Assembly (NCBI RefSeq): GCF_036010325.1
Contig: NZ_CP108549.1
Span: 5,518,001-5,582,000, forward strand
Length of the DNA: 64,000 nt
Direction of reading: 5' to 3'
From: Streptomyces sp. NBC_01210
Lineage (GTDB): Bacteria > Actinomycetota > Actinomycetes > Streptomycetales > Streptomycetaceae
A program made the position numbers and the translations under genes. Positions 9,074-16,892 of this stretch are shown here, in pieces; position 1 is the first letter of the stretch; each line of letters begins with the position of its first letter. The notes below the pieces were generated by a model. The model was not told the origin of the DNA. It worked only from the letters and a program-made list of their open reading frames with translations, and ran no database searches.

Positions 9074-11753
9074 CCGCCCGAGAAGCGTAGGCGCGGACGT
9101 CCGCGTCCGGGTCGGTGACCGCGGTGGTGAGCGCGGCGCGGGCGTCCTCGTGGGCGGAGTGCCTGAGCAGGGCCAGTACGGCCTGCTTCCGGACGTCGGC
9201 GTTCGTGTCGCCGAGGGCCTTGGCCAGGGCGGGCACCGCGAGTTCGGGATCCGCCGCGCCCAGCGCGGTGGCGGCTCCCGCGCGGACCTGCCAGGACGGG
9301 TCGGCCAGTGCGGTGACGGCCGCGGCGGCGTACGGGGCGGGGCAGCCGGCGGTGGCGAGCGCGGCGAGTGCCGCCGCGCGGACGAGGATGTCCGGGTCCT
9401 GGACCAGCGGCTCCAGGGCCTCCGGGTCGTCCAGGCTGCGCGCCACGGCGACGCGGACCTCGCGGGCCGGGTCGGCGGTGGCGCGGGCGACGATATCGAG
9501 GGCGTCGACCGAGACCAGAGCGCGTACGGCCTCGATGCGGACCTCGATGTCCGGGTCGTCGAGCGTACGGGCGTAGGCGGCGGCGTCGCCCAGGCGCAGC
9601 GCGCGCAGCACATCGAGTGCGGCGGCCCGGACCCGAGGATCGTCGTTGCCGAGCGCCTCGGTGAGACGTCGGGACAACTCGGCTTCCGGAGGCAGGACTT
9701 CGACCAGCTCGCGCAGGGACGCCGCGGCCGCGGTACGGACGCCGGGGTCCGCGTCCGCGAGTATCGCGGCCAGCGCCGGGCCGGTACCGGGCGGGACGGT
9801 CTCGGTGAGCGCGGCTACCGCGGCGCGGCGCACGGCGGGGTCCGGATCGGTCAAGAAGGGACGCAGCTGCGGGAGTTCGGGCTCGTCCTCGGCTAGGCCG
9901 AGGAGCTCCAGGATGCGGGGCGAGTGGGAAGCGGCGGTGGCGTCCTGCCGGATCGTGGTGCGGACGCCGGAGCCGACCGGCGCGATGTCCCGAGGGCCCG
10001 CCGTGGCGACCTGCTCCGCGTGGACCTCGCCGATGTGGCGGGACGCGCCGCCGGTGGGGGCGTACTCCTCGATGGGCACGAGGTAGGGAGCGACCGGCCG
10101 CGCCGTGAACTCCATTGTCCCGGAAGGGGATTTGCGCAGATCCAGGTGGTGCAGCCAGTCCTTGTCGTCGCGCTGCGGATGGTCCGTACGCTCGTGGTAG
10201 AGACCCCAGCGGGACTCCGTACGAGCGAGGGAGGAGCGGGCCGCCATCTCGGCGCAGTCGCGGATGAAGCTGACCTCGGCGCAGCGCATCAGCTCGTGCG
10301 CGGTCTCCGCGCCCATCTCCGCGATCTCGCCACGCATCCGCTCGAAGTGGTCCACGGCGAGGGACAGCCGGGCGCCGGACTTGGGCGGGGCGACGTAGTC
10401 GTTCACGAAACGGCGGAGTTTGTACTCGACCTGGGGCTGGGGCGGTCCTTCCGGGTTGCGGAGGGGCCGGTAGATCAGTTCGTGGGCGTCGCGGAGCTGG
10501 TCGGCGGGCAACTCGCCGTCGTACGCCCGGTACTGGGACGCGTCGGCACCCGCCAGATCGCCGAAGACGAAGGCGCCGATCATGTAATTGTGCGGGACGC
10601 AGGCCAGATCACCGGCGGCGTACAGACCGGGCACGGTGGTGCGGGCGTGGTCGTCGACGCGTACGCCCGAGGCCGAGTGGCCGCCGCACAGGCCGATCTC
10701 CGAGATGTGCATCTCAACGTCGTGGGTGCGGTAGTCGTGGCCGCGGTTCGCATGGAAGGTGCCGCGGGTGGGGCGCTCGGTGGAGTGCAGGATGCCTTCC
10801 AGCGCGCTGATGGACTCCTCGGGGAGGTGGCTGAGCTTGAGGTAGACCGGGCCGCGGTCGGAGGCGAGTTCGTTCGCGAACTCGGCCATCATCTGGCCCG
10901 ACCAGTAGTCGGAGTCGACGAAGCGCTCGCCGTGCCGGTTGACCTGGTAGCCGCCGAAGGGGTTGGCGACGTAGGCGCAGGCCGGGCCGTTGTAGTCCTT
11001 GATCAACGGGTTGATCTGGAAGCACTCGATGCCGGTGAGCTCGGCGCCCGCGTGGTACGCCATGGCGTAGCCGTCACCGGCGTTGGTGGGGTTCTCGTAC
11101 GTGCCGTAGAGATAGCCGGAGGCGGGCAGTCCGAGACGGCCGCAGGCGCCGGTGGCGAGAATCACCGCGCCCGCCCGTACCTTCACGAACTCGCCCGTAC
11201 GGGTGTTGAAGCCGGCGGCTCCGACGGCCTTTCCTCCGGCGGTGAGGACCCGTACGGGCATCACCCGGTTCTCGATCCGGATGCGTTCGCGCATCTCGCG
11301 GCGGCGCAGCTGCCGGTAGAGAACCTTCTTGACGTCCTTGCCCTCGGGCATGGGCAGTACGTACGAGCCGGAGCGGTGCACCTGGCGCACCGCGTACTCG
11401 CCGTGTTCGTCCTTCTCGAACTTCACGCCGTACGACTCGAGCCGCTGGACCATGCCGAAGCCGCGGGTCGCCGTCTGGCGGACGGTGGACTGGTCGACGA
11501 TGCCGTCGTTGGCGCGGGTGATCTCGGCGACGTAGTCGTCGGGTTCGGCGCGGCCGGGGATCACGGCGTTGTTGACGCCGTCCATGCCCATGGCGAGGGC
11601 TCCGGAGTGGCGTACGTGCGCCTTCTCCAGGAGGAGGACGTCTGCGCCGTGCTCGGCCGCGGTGAGCGCCGCCATGGTGCCGGCCGTGCCGCCGCCGATG
11701 ACGAGGACGTCGCAGGTGAGCTCCTCGGCGTCGGAGAGAGCGGGAATCTGCAC
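9060..11753 (-). CDS. AprA/fumarate-reductase-like flavoprotein fused to C-terminal HEAT repeats
   Basis: An 897-residue protein. Residues 1-600 are a flavoprotein of the fumarate reductase/succinate dehydrogenase/APS-reductase group: a dinucleotide fold begins at about residue 15 (DVLVIGGGTAGTMAAL), HSGALAMGMDG follows near 50, and the FAD-contacting AVILATGACG and GLYAAGDLA are present. Residues from about 630 form roughly eight HEAT repeats with the D-x-x-x-VR-x-x-A-x-x-AL pattern. The GTG start at 11753 has GAAAGG seven bases upstream and lies 11 bases after the ABC ATPase stop, so it ends the GntR-ferredoxin-transporter operon. Together with the AprB-like ferredoxin it resembles an APS-reductase-type redox pair. 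Substrate unknown; the usual annotation would be fumarate reductase flavoprotein subunit. Confidence 0.85.
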   Translation of the reverse strand: MQIPALSDAEELTCDVLVIGGGTAGTMAALTAAEHGADVLLLEKAHVRHSGALAMGMDGVNNAVIPGRAEPDDYVAEITRANDGIVDQSTVRQTATRGFGMVQRLESYGVKFEKDEHGEYAVRQVHRSGSYVLPMPEGKDVKKVLYRQLRRREMRERIRIENRVMPVRVLTAGGKAVGAAGFNTRTGEFVKVRAGAVILATGACGRLGLPASGYLYGTYENPTNAGDGYAMAYHAGAELTGIECFQINPLIKDYNGPACAYVANPFGGYQVNRHGERFVDSDYWSGQMMAEFANELASDRGPVYLKLSHLPEESISALEGILHSTERPTRGTFHANRGHDYRTHDVEMHISEIGLCGGHSASGVRVDDHARTTVPGLYAAGDLACVPHNYMIGAFVFGDLAGADASQYRAYDGELPADQLRDAHELIYRPLRNPEGPPQPQVEYKLRRFVNDYVAPPKSGARLSLAVDHFERMRGEIAEMGAETAHELMRCAEVSFIRDCAEMAARSSLARTESRWGLYHERTDHPQRDDKDWLHHLDLRKSPSGTMEFTARPVAPYLVPIEEYAPTGGASRHIGEVHAEQVATAGPRDIAPVGSGVRTTIRQDATAASHSPRILELLGLAEDEPELPQLRPFLTDPDPAVRRAAVAALTETVPPGTGPALAAILADADPGVRTAAAASLRELVEVLPPEAELSRRLTEALGNDDPRVRAAALDVLRALRLGDAAAYARTLDDPDIEVRIEAVRALVSVDALDIVARATADPAREVRVAVARSLDDPEALEPLVQDPDILVRAAALAALATAGCPAPYAAAAVTALADPSWQVRAGAATALGAADPELAVPALAKALGDTNADVRKQAVLALLRHSAHEDARAALTTAVTDPDADVRAYASRAATPA

Positions 11754-11764
11754 GGTCGTGCCTT

Positions 11765-12547
11765 TCAGTCGGTGGTGATGCTGCCGAGGGATTCGAGGAC
11801 CTCGCGGCGCAGGGCGACGGTGGCGGGGTCGGAGTGCGCGGCGCGTTCACGCGGCTTCGGTATGTCGAGGACACGGCCGGTGCCGAGGAGCGCGACGCGG
11901 TCGCCGAGGAAGAGCGCCTCGTCCACGTCGTGCGTGACGAAGACGACGGTGGCGCCGGTGCCGCGCAGCACGTCGACGAGCAGCTGCTGCATCCCGGCCC
12001 GGGTCTGTGCGTCGAGCGCGCCGAAGGGCTCGTCCATGAGGACGGCGCGGGGCTCGGAGGCGAGGGCGCGGGCGAGCTGGACGCGCTGCCGCTGGCCGCC
12101 GGACATCCGGTGCGGGAGCTTGGGCCCGTGCCCGTCGAGCCCGACGCGCTCCAGCCATGCCTCGGCGCGACGGCGACGTTCGGCACGCGGAACGCCCTTG
12201 ATCGCGAGGGGCAGTTCGACATTGGCCCGGACGGTGCGCCAGGGCAGCAGCGCGTCGTCCTGGAAGACCAGGGCCCGTTCGGCGCGGGGGGCGGTGATGG
12301 GCTCGCCGTCCTCTGTGACCTCGCCGTCCAGCACGGCCAGCAGCCCGGCGAGGGTACGCAGGAGGGTCGACTTGCCGCACCCGGAAGGCCCGACGACGGT
12401 GAGGATCTCCCCGGGCGCGATGTCGAGATCCAGCCTGTCGAGGACGGTGGCTCCGGGGCGGCCGAGGGCTGCGCGGGAGAGGGTGAGACGGGCGCCGCGG
12501 GGTGGGGTTTTGGTGGCGGGGGAGCGCGTTTTGGAGGGGGTGGTCAT
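11765..12547 (-). CDS. ABC transporter ATP-binding protein, nitrate/sulfonate/taurine type
   Basis: A 260-residue importer ATPase of the SsuB/TauB/NrtD group. Walker A is GPSGCGKST, the Q loop is FQDDALLPWRTV, the signature is MSGGQRQRVQLARAL, Walker B is AVLMDEPFGALD, and the H loop is VTHDVDEAL. The ATG at 12547 follows GGAGG eight bases upstream. A 38-bp GTGC microsatellite lies only a few bases before that ribosome site. It works with the permease upstream and the lipoprotein at 13.6-15.0 kb. Confidence 0.93.
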   Translation of the reverse strand: MTTPSKTRSPATKTPPRGARLTLSRAALGRPGATVLDRLDLDIAPGEILTVVGPSGCGKSTLLRTLAGLLAVLDGEVTEDGEPITAPRAERALVFQDDALLPWRTVRANVELPLAIKGVPRAERRRRAEAWLERVGLDGHGPKLPHRMSGGQRQRVQLARALASEPRAVLMDEPFGALDAQTRAGMQQLLVDVLRGTGATVVFVTHDVDEALFLGDRVALLGTGRVLDIPKPRERAAHSDPATVALRREVLESLGSITTD

Positions 12548-12562
12548 GGGATACGCCTCCTT

Positions 12563-12600
12563 GTGCGTGCGTGCGTGCGTGCGTGCGTGCGTGTGTGTGC
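12563..12600. repeat. GTGC tetranucleotide microsatellite just upstream of the ABC ATPase ribosome site
   Basis: Seven perfect GTGC units (12563-12590) are followed by a GTGTGTGTGC tail. The run is read on the leader side of the ABC ATPase gene, ending four bases before its Shine-Dalgarno box (12555-12559 on the plus strand). Confidence 0.9.
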
Positions 12601-12664
12601 GGAGTGGGTGCGGGTGCGGGTGGGGGCGCCTGCGGCGGGCCACGGGGCTCCGCCCCGGACCCCG

Positions 12665-12786
12665 CGCCTCAATCGCCGGCGGGGCTGAATTTCGGGGCTC
12701 GGCTCGGATCCGGCGCCTCAATCGCCGGCGGGGCTGAATTTCGGGGCTCGGCTCGGACCTCGCGCCTCAATCGCCGGCGGGCTGAC
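12665..12786. repeat. Tandem 49-bp Streptomyces intergenic repeat (two full copies plus partial third)
   Basis: Copies begin at 12665, 12714 and 12763, each with the core CGCCTCAATCGCCGGCGGGG. This core is a dispersed intergenic sequence seen widely in Streptomyces. The copies fill the gap between the ABC permease and ATPase genes, and the second copy supplies the permease stop codon. Confidence 0.9.
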
Positions 12787-13635
12787 TTGTCGGGGCTTGC
12801 CCCCACTTAGGGGAAGGGGCGGGGTGGGGGAAATCCCCCGGGGCCGCCGGGCCGTGGGCCCGTGCTCCGTGCGCGGGAGCCACCGCGTCACCCGGCGCCC
12901 CGCCAGCTCCACCGCCGTCGACGTCAGCCAGCCCAGGACGCCGATCGTCGCCATGCCGACGAACACGCCCGGGTAGTCGACCACCGTGTAGTCCTGCCAG
13001 GTCCGGTACCCCACCCCGTACTCCCCGGAGATCATCTCCGCCGAGATCACACAGATCCACGAGACACCGATGCCCACCGAGAGACCCCCGAGGATCCCCG
13101 GCAGCGCGCCCGGCAGGACCACCGAGCCCAGTACCCGCCACCGGCCGCCGCCCATCGTGAGGACCGCCTCCTCCCAGACCGGGGTCAGGGCGCGTACCGC
13201 ATGGCGGGTGGAGACCATGACCGGGAAGAAGGCCGCGGTGAAGGTGATGAAGACGATGCCTTGCTCATTGCTGGGGAAGAGCAGGATCGCCACCGGGACC
13301 AGGGCGATCGCCGGGATGGGGCGCAGCACCTCCAGGACCGGGCCGAGCAGGTCGGCGGCGAGGCGGGAGCGGGCGATCGCCGTGCCGACCGTTACTCCCG
13401 CGACCGCCGCCAGTGCGAAGCCCGTGACGATACGGGTGAGGCTGTCGGTCAGGTCCTGCCAGTACGGGCCGCTGCCGATCCTTTCCCCGAACTCTCGCGC
13501 GACGTCCAGGACCGTCGGGAACTGCTCGAAACGCAGCCACATATTCACGTCGAACGCGGTCAGCAGCTGCCACAGGCCGAGCGCGCCGGCGAGCGAGAGA
13601 GTGCGCAGGGCGTACCGGGGCCAGGCGGCGGTCAT
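12718..13635 (-). CDS. ABC transporter permease, nitrate/sulfonate/taurine type
   Basis: A 305-residue inner-membrane permease of the SsuC/TauC group (binding-protein-dependent transport family) with about six helices. The EAA-loop motif is visible as EEAVLTMGGGRWRVLGSVVLPGALPGILGGL over two segments. The ATG at 13635 overlaps the stop of the substrate-binding protein (ATGA), so they are coupled. The normal protein would end near LPRTEHG; the last 40 or so residues are Pro/Arg-rich, and the final stretch is translated from a dispersed DNA repeat that also provides the stop codon. Confidence 0.92.
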   Translation of the reverse strand: MTAAWPRYALRTLSLAGALGLWQLLTAFDVNMWLRFEQFPTVLDVAREFGERIGSGPYWQDLTDSLTRIVTGFALAAVAGVTVGTAIARSRLAADLLGPVLEVLRPIPAIALVPVAILLFPSNEQGIVFITFTAAFFPVMVSTRHAVRALTPVWEEAVLTMGGGRWRVLGSVVLPGALPGILGGLSVGIGVSWICVISAEMISGEYGVGYRTWQDYTVVDYPGVFVGMATIGVLGWLTSTAVELAGRRVTRWLPRTEHGPTARRPRGISPTPPLPLSGGKPRQVSPPAIEARGPSRAPKFSPAGD

Positions 13636-14987
13636 GACGCCGACGCCTGCTTCAGTGCATCGGCGTACGGGACGGTACGGGCACCCGGGTGCCCCGCGAC
13701 AAACGCGGCGGCCGTGGACGGCGTGACGAAGGGCCGCAGTGTCGTGCCGTCCGCCACCCACACCGCCTTGTCGGCGAACCAGAGCGTTCCGGTGGTGGCG
13801 TCGGGGACATACGCCGCCCGCACCGCGTCCCGATGAGCGGAGACATAACGCAGCAGCTCCGCAGAGGAGTTGAAGGACTGCGTGACGGTCTTGCCCGTCA
13901 GCCACACCTCACTCCTCGCGGCAGCGGACGTGGCGGTGAGCGCCTTCGCATAGCCGTCGCCGTACGCCCGCTTCACATACTGGTCGTCGACGAACGCGTC
14001 CACATCCACGTCGCCCACCAGCTTCGCCGACTTCAGCACCGGCACGTCCTTCTTCAGGGCGTCCACCAGCCGCGGCTTGAGCGTCGGGTCGAAGGTGGCG
14101 ATGCCGTTGGCGCCGTTGTAGAGGTAGACCACCTCGGGCGGCAGCCCGGTCGCCTTGGCCACCGACTCCGCGGCCGCCACCGGGTGCGCACGGAGATACT
14201 CCGTCGCGTCGGCCTGCGCCCGCAGGAAGTCCTCGAGCACCGCGGGCCGCTTCTTCGCGAAGTCCTCGCGCGCCGTGACGCCGTGGAACGTCGGCAGGTT
14301 CAGCTCCGCCCCGTCGTACAACGCCTTCGCCCGGCCCTGGAACGCGAGCAGCCCCGGCCACGCCACGAACTGCGAGAGCGCGTCCACGCTGCCCGCCTGC
14401 AGTGCGGAGGCGCCCACCGCCGGCTGCTGGTTGAGCTTGCGGATGTCCTTCTCCGGGTCGATGTCCGCCCGCTGCAGCGCCCGTACGAGCGTGCCGTCGG
14501 CCGCCGAACCGACACTCGTCGACACCTTCTTGCCGCGCAGATCCTTCAGCGACGCCACCTTCGAATCCGGTGCCGTCACCACCGTGTTGAGCCCGCCGCG
14601 CAGGTTGTAGCCGGTGACCGAGACCAGCCGCGTCGGCCGGTTCAGCTGTTTGCCGCGGGCCGCGTTGATCAGCAGCGGGAAGTCGCCCATCGAACCGATG
14701 TCGATCTTTCCGGCGGTCATCTGTGCGGTGATCGGCGCGCCCGTGGCGTAGTCCTGCCACTTCACCTTGTAGGTGACGCCGTCCCGCTTGCCGCGTGCGG
14801 CGAGCTCCCGCTCGAAGTAGCCGAGCGAGCGCAGCAGCGTGCCGGCCGTGACGGTGTTGATGGTCTTGGACTGGTAGCCGACCGTGACGGTGACGGTCGA
14901 GCCGTCGCCCGCCTCCGCGGCGCCGCCGCAGCCGGTGAGCGGCAGCAACAGGGCGGCGGCGAGAAGCGCAACTGGCTTGCGTGGCAT
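13632..14987 (-). CDS. ABC transporter substrate-binding lipoprotein with NosL-like C-terminal domain
   Basis: A 451-residue secreted lipoprotein with signal peptide and lipobox LTGC (Cys20). Residues about 35-330 are a periplasmic-binding fold of the NMT1/SsuA kind (TVGYQSKTINTV, DIGSMGDFPLL, DLRGKKVSTSVGSAADGTL), a family that carries aliphatic sulfonates, taurine or nitrate. Residues about 360-445 (LLRYVSAHRD, then WFADKAVWVADG and PFVTPSTAAAFVAGHPG) resemble the NosL accessory domain, an unusual fusion. The ATG at 14987 has GAGAGGT upstream. It lies 15 bases after the ferredoxin stop and is coupled to the permease. The ligand is not readable. Confidence 0.87.
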   Translation of the reverse strand: MPRKPVALLAAALLLPLTGCGGAAEAGDGSTVTVTVGYQSKTINTVTAGTLLRSLGYFERELAARGKRDGVTYKVKWQDYATGAPITAQMTAGKIDIGSMGDFPLLINAARGKQLNRPTRLVSVTGYNLRGGLNTVVTAPDSKVASLKDLRGKKVSTSVGSAADGTLVRALQRADIDPEKDIRKLNQQPAVGASALQAGSVDALSQFVAWPGLLAFQGRAKALYDGAELNLPTFHGVTAREDFAKKRPAVLEDFLRAQADATEYLRAHPVAAAESVAKATGLPPEVVYLYNGANGIATFDPTLKPRLVDALKKDVPVLKSAKLVGDVDVDAFVDDQYVKRAYGDGYAKALTATSAAARSEVWLTGKTVTQSFNSSAELLRYVSAHRDAVRAAYVPDATTGTLWFADKAVWVADGTTLRPFVTPSTAAAFVAGHPGARTVPYADALKQASAS

Positions 14988-15002
14988 GGGAGTTCGTACC
15001 TC

Positions 15003-15230
15003 TCAGCGAAGCAGATAGGGCATGTTGACGGTGACCGCGTCCGTGGGACACCGGGCCGCGCACGGGCCGCAGTACCAGCACTCGTCCACGTGCATGAAGG
15101 CCTTGCCGCTGTCCGGGTTGATCGCGAGGGAGTCGAGCGGGCACATGTCGACGCAGAGCGTGCAGCCGTCGATGCACTTCGACTCGTCGATGGTCACGGG
15201 CACGTCGGCGCGCTGGGGTGCCAGAGGCAT
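15003..15230 (-). CDS. Two-cluster 4Fe-4S ferredoxin, AprB-like
   Basis: A 75-residue ferredoxin with two tetranuclear cluster motifs: CIDGCTLCVDMCP (CxxxCxxCxxxCP, a slightly unusual first spacing) and CWYCGPCAARCP (CxxCxxCxxxCP). The surroundings (IDESKC, SGKAFMHVDECWYC, AVTVNMPY) align by eye with the N-terminal half of APS-reductase subunit B rather than with ordinary ferredoxins; the long C-terminal tail of AprB is absent. The ATG at 15230 has GGAGA five bases upstream. It sits directly upstream of the importer genes and is the likely electron partner of the flavoprotein at the operon's end. Confidence 0.9.
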   Translation of the reverse strand: MPLAPQRADVPVTIDESKCIDGCTLCVDMCPLDSLAINPDSGKAFMHVDECWYCGPCAARCPTDAVTVNMPYLLR

Positions 15231-15263
15231 GGCTGTCTCCAGGAGAGGGGTACGGGGTGAAGG

Positions 15264-16046
15264 TCAGAGGGAGCGGTGGAGCAGCCCGCTCATGGTGATG
15301 CGGTCGCCGCGGAAGCGGATGAACTCCAGGTCCACGGGCCGGCCGTCGGAGAGATGGGTGAGCCGTTCCAGCATGAGTACGGCCGCGCCGCGCGGGGCTT
15401 CGAGTACGGCGGCGGAGTGCGCGTCGGCGTTGACGGCCTCCAGGGTGATCTCGGCCGTGCCGAGCGGCTGCCCGGTGAGCGTCTCGAGCAGCCGGAACAC
15501 ATCGGTGTGCTCCAGGTCGCAGCCGAGCAGACCGGTGCCGATGTCCATCGGGATGTAGGTGAGGTCGAGGGAGAGCGGCAGGCCGTTCAGCCGGCGCAGC
15601 CGCTCGATGTAGAGCACATCGGTGTGCTCCGCGAGGCCGAGCCGCCGGGCCACGGGTGCGGGCGCGGCGACCGGACCGACCGTACGGACTTCGTTGGTGA
15701 CGTCGCCGTGTTCGTGCAGGGTTTCGGCGAGGCCCTGCAGCCGGTCGAGGCCGTGCGAGTACTTCTCGGACACCACGACCGTGCCGACGCCCGGCTGCCG
15801 TTCGACCAGCCCCTCCGTACGCAGCAGATCCAGCGCCTGCCTGACGGTGTTGCGGGACACGCGGTAGTCGTCGCCGATCGCGCCTTCGAGCGGCAGCACG
15901 CCACCGGGAAAGCCGCCGGTGCGCGCCTGGTGGCGCAGCAGGTCGGCGAGCTGCCGCGCCTGGTCCGCGCGCAGCCGCCGCCGTCGGGCGGCGGCGACCG
16001 GCACGGTGTGCTCGCGGAAACGTTCGGCTGGCATGCGATGGACCAT
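15264..16046 (-). CDS. GntR-family regulator (HutC/UTRA type)
   Basis: A 260-residue repressor-type protein. An N-terminal winged helix (about residues 30-95) has VSRNTVRQALDLLRTEGLVERQPGVGT, shown here as two overlapping family motifs VSRNTVRQAL and GLVERQPGVGT. The C-terminal UTRA ligand domain follows (VLYIERLRRLNGLPLSLDLTYIP, then RPVDLEFIRFRGDRI). It is the first gene of the ferredoxin/importer/flavoprotein set and 33 bases upstream of the ferredoxin, so it probably senses the imported compound and controls the operon. The start is uncertain: ATG at 16046 or 16034, neither with a good ribosome site. Confidence 0.88.
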   Translation of the reverse strand: MVHRMPAERFREHTVPVAAARRRRLRADQARQLADLLRHQARTGGFPGGVLPLEGAIGDDYRVSRNTVRQALDLLRTEGLVERQPGVGTVVVSEKYSHGLDRLQGLAETLHEHGDVTNEVRTVGPVAAPAPVARRLGLAEHTDVLYIERLRRLNGLPLSLDLTYIPMDIGTGLLGCDLEHTDVFRLLETLTGQPLGTAEITLEAVNADAHSAAVLEAPRGAAVLMLERLTHLSDGRPVDLEFIRFRGDRITMSGLLHRSL

Positions 16047-16163
16047 ACCGACGCTGTGTCGACGGTGGTGTTGCCAGAGTGTTGCGCCACTCAGGGCATG
16101 GATCACACCGCTTTGACCTGCGTGTTTGTGGAGGTGGCGGAAAGATCTGCCACCCCGGGGGCG

Positions 16164-16892
16164 TCAGTCGCCTCCGCCGCCGTCCCCACCGCCACCGCCG
16201 TCCCCACCGCCGTCGCCGCCCCCGTCGACGGCGCCGCCCCCGTCCCCGAAGCTGCCACTACTGCTCGACTGCTTGTCCTGCTGTACGGCGCGGTGCACCG
16301 CGTACGGCGCCCACTCCTCCCGTACGAGAACCCGCAGCCGGCCCCGCTCCCGCCAGGTCTCGAATCCCGGATACAGCACCCCGGCAAGACCGATCGCCGA
16401 AGTGAAGGCGGCCAGTAGCCGGCTGCGACGGTCCGGGAAGCCGACCGTCATCGACTCGGCGTAGCGCCCCCGCGCCCGAGCCGAGCAGTCCTCGGCCGCC
16501 GCGGGGTACCGGTGGTACGGGAAGAGACCCAGGAAGCGGCGCCTCTCCACCCGCAGCACACCGCGCCCCACCAGTTGGTGCAGGCACAGCTCTTCGACTT
16601 CCCGCCCGGTGCGCCTGACCCAGGGCCGGGCCCGTACGCCGTCGCCGAACCGGCTCATGCCCGGGGCCGGGAGGCTCGCCAGGATCTGTGCCGACAGCCG
16701 GTCCTGCGGCGGCAGTGGATTGACCACCGTCACCCGGCCGTGTGCCTCGGCGACCCTGCCCTGGAGCTCGAGCTCGGCCAGGGCAGCGCCGGCCAGCCCG
16801 TACTGCAGATAGCGCCGACCGCAGTGCCGACGGCCCGTCACCGGGTCCAGGGCAAGCAGCAACAGCTCCTCGGGCAGGGTGAGTTCCGTCAT
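16164..16892 (-). CDS. GPP34 (GOLPH3/VPS74-like) family protein
   Basis: A 242-residue protein of the GPP34 family, which in eukaryotes binds PI4P on Golgi membranes and is expanded with unknown role in Streptomyces. The family start LTLPEELLLLALDPVTGR and LAELELQGRV are clear, as is the C-terminal ESMTVGFPDRRSRLLAAF block. The last 30 residues are a Gly/Asp-only tail. The ATG overlaps the fumarylacetoacetase stop by one base (TAATG), so it is coupled to that gene, though no metabolic reason is evident. Confidence 0.87.
   Translation of the reverse strand: MTELTLPEELLLLALDPVTGRRHCGRRYLQYGLAGAALAELELQGRVAEAHGRVTVVNPLPPQDRLSAQILASLPAPGMSRFGDGVRARPWVRRTGREVEELCLHQLVGRGVLRVERRRFLGLFPYHRYPAAAEDCSARARGRYAESMTVGFPDRRSRLLAAFTSAIGLAGVLYPGFETWRERGRLRVLVREEWAPYAVHRAVQQDKQSSSSGSFGDGGGAVDGGGDGGGDGGGGGDGGGGD

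Noticed and set aside
9060..11753. Plain succinate dehydrogenase/fumarate reductase flavoprotein
   Set aside because: No sdhB/C/D-type partners nearby; the ferredoxin resembles AprB and the neighbours form a sulfonate/nitrate-type importer, so the specific SDH label is not supported.
9924..12737. 937-codon plus-strand frame opposite the flavoprotein and ABC ATPase
   Set aside because: Antisense shadow with Val/Gly/Asp-rich composition; the minus-strand genes have clear domains.
12665..12786. CRISPR-like array
   Set aside because: Copies are contiguous with no unique spacers of constant length, and no cas genes are present.
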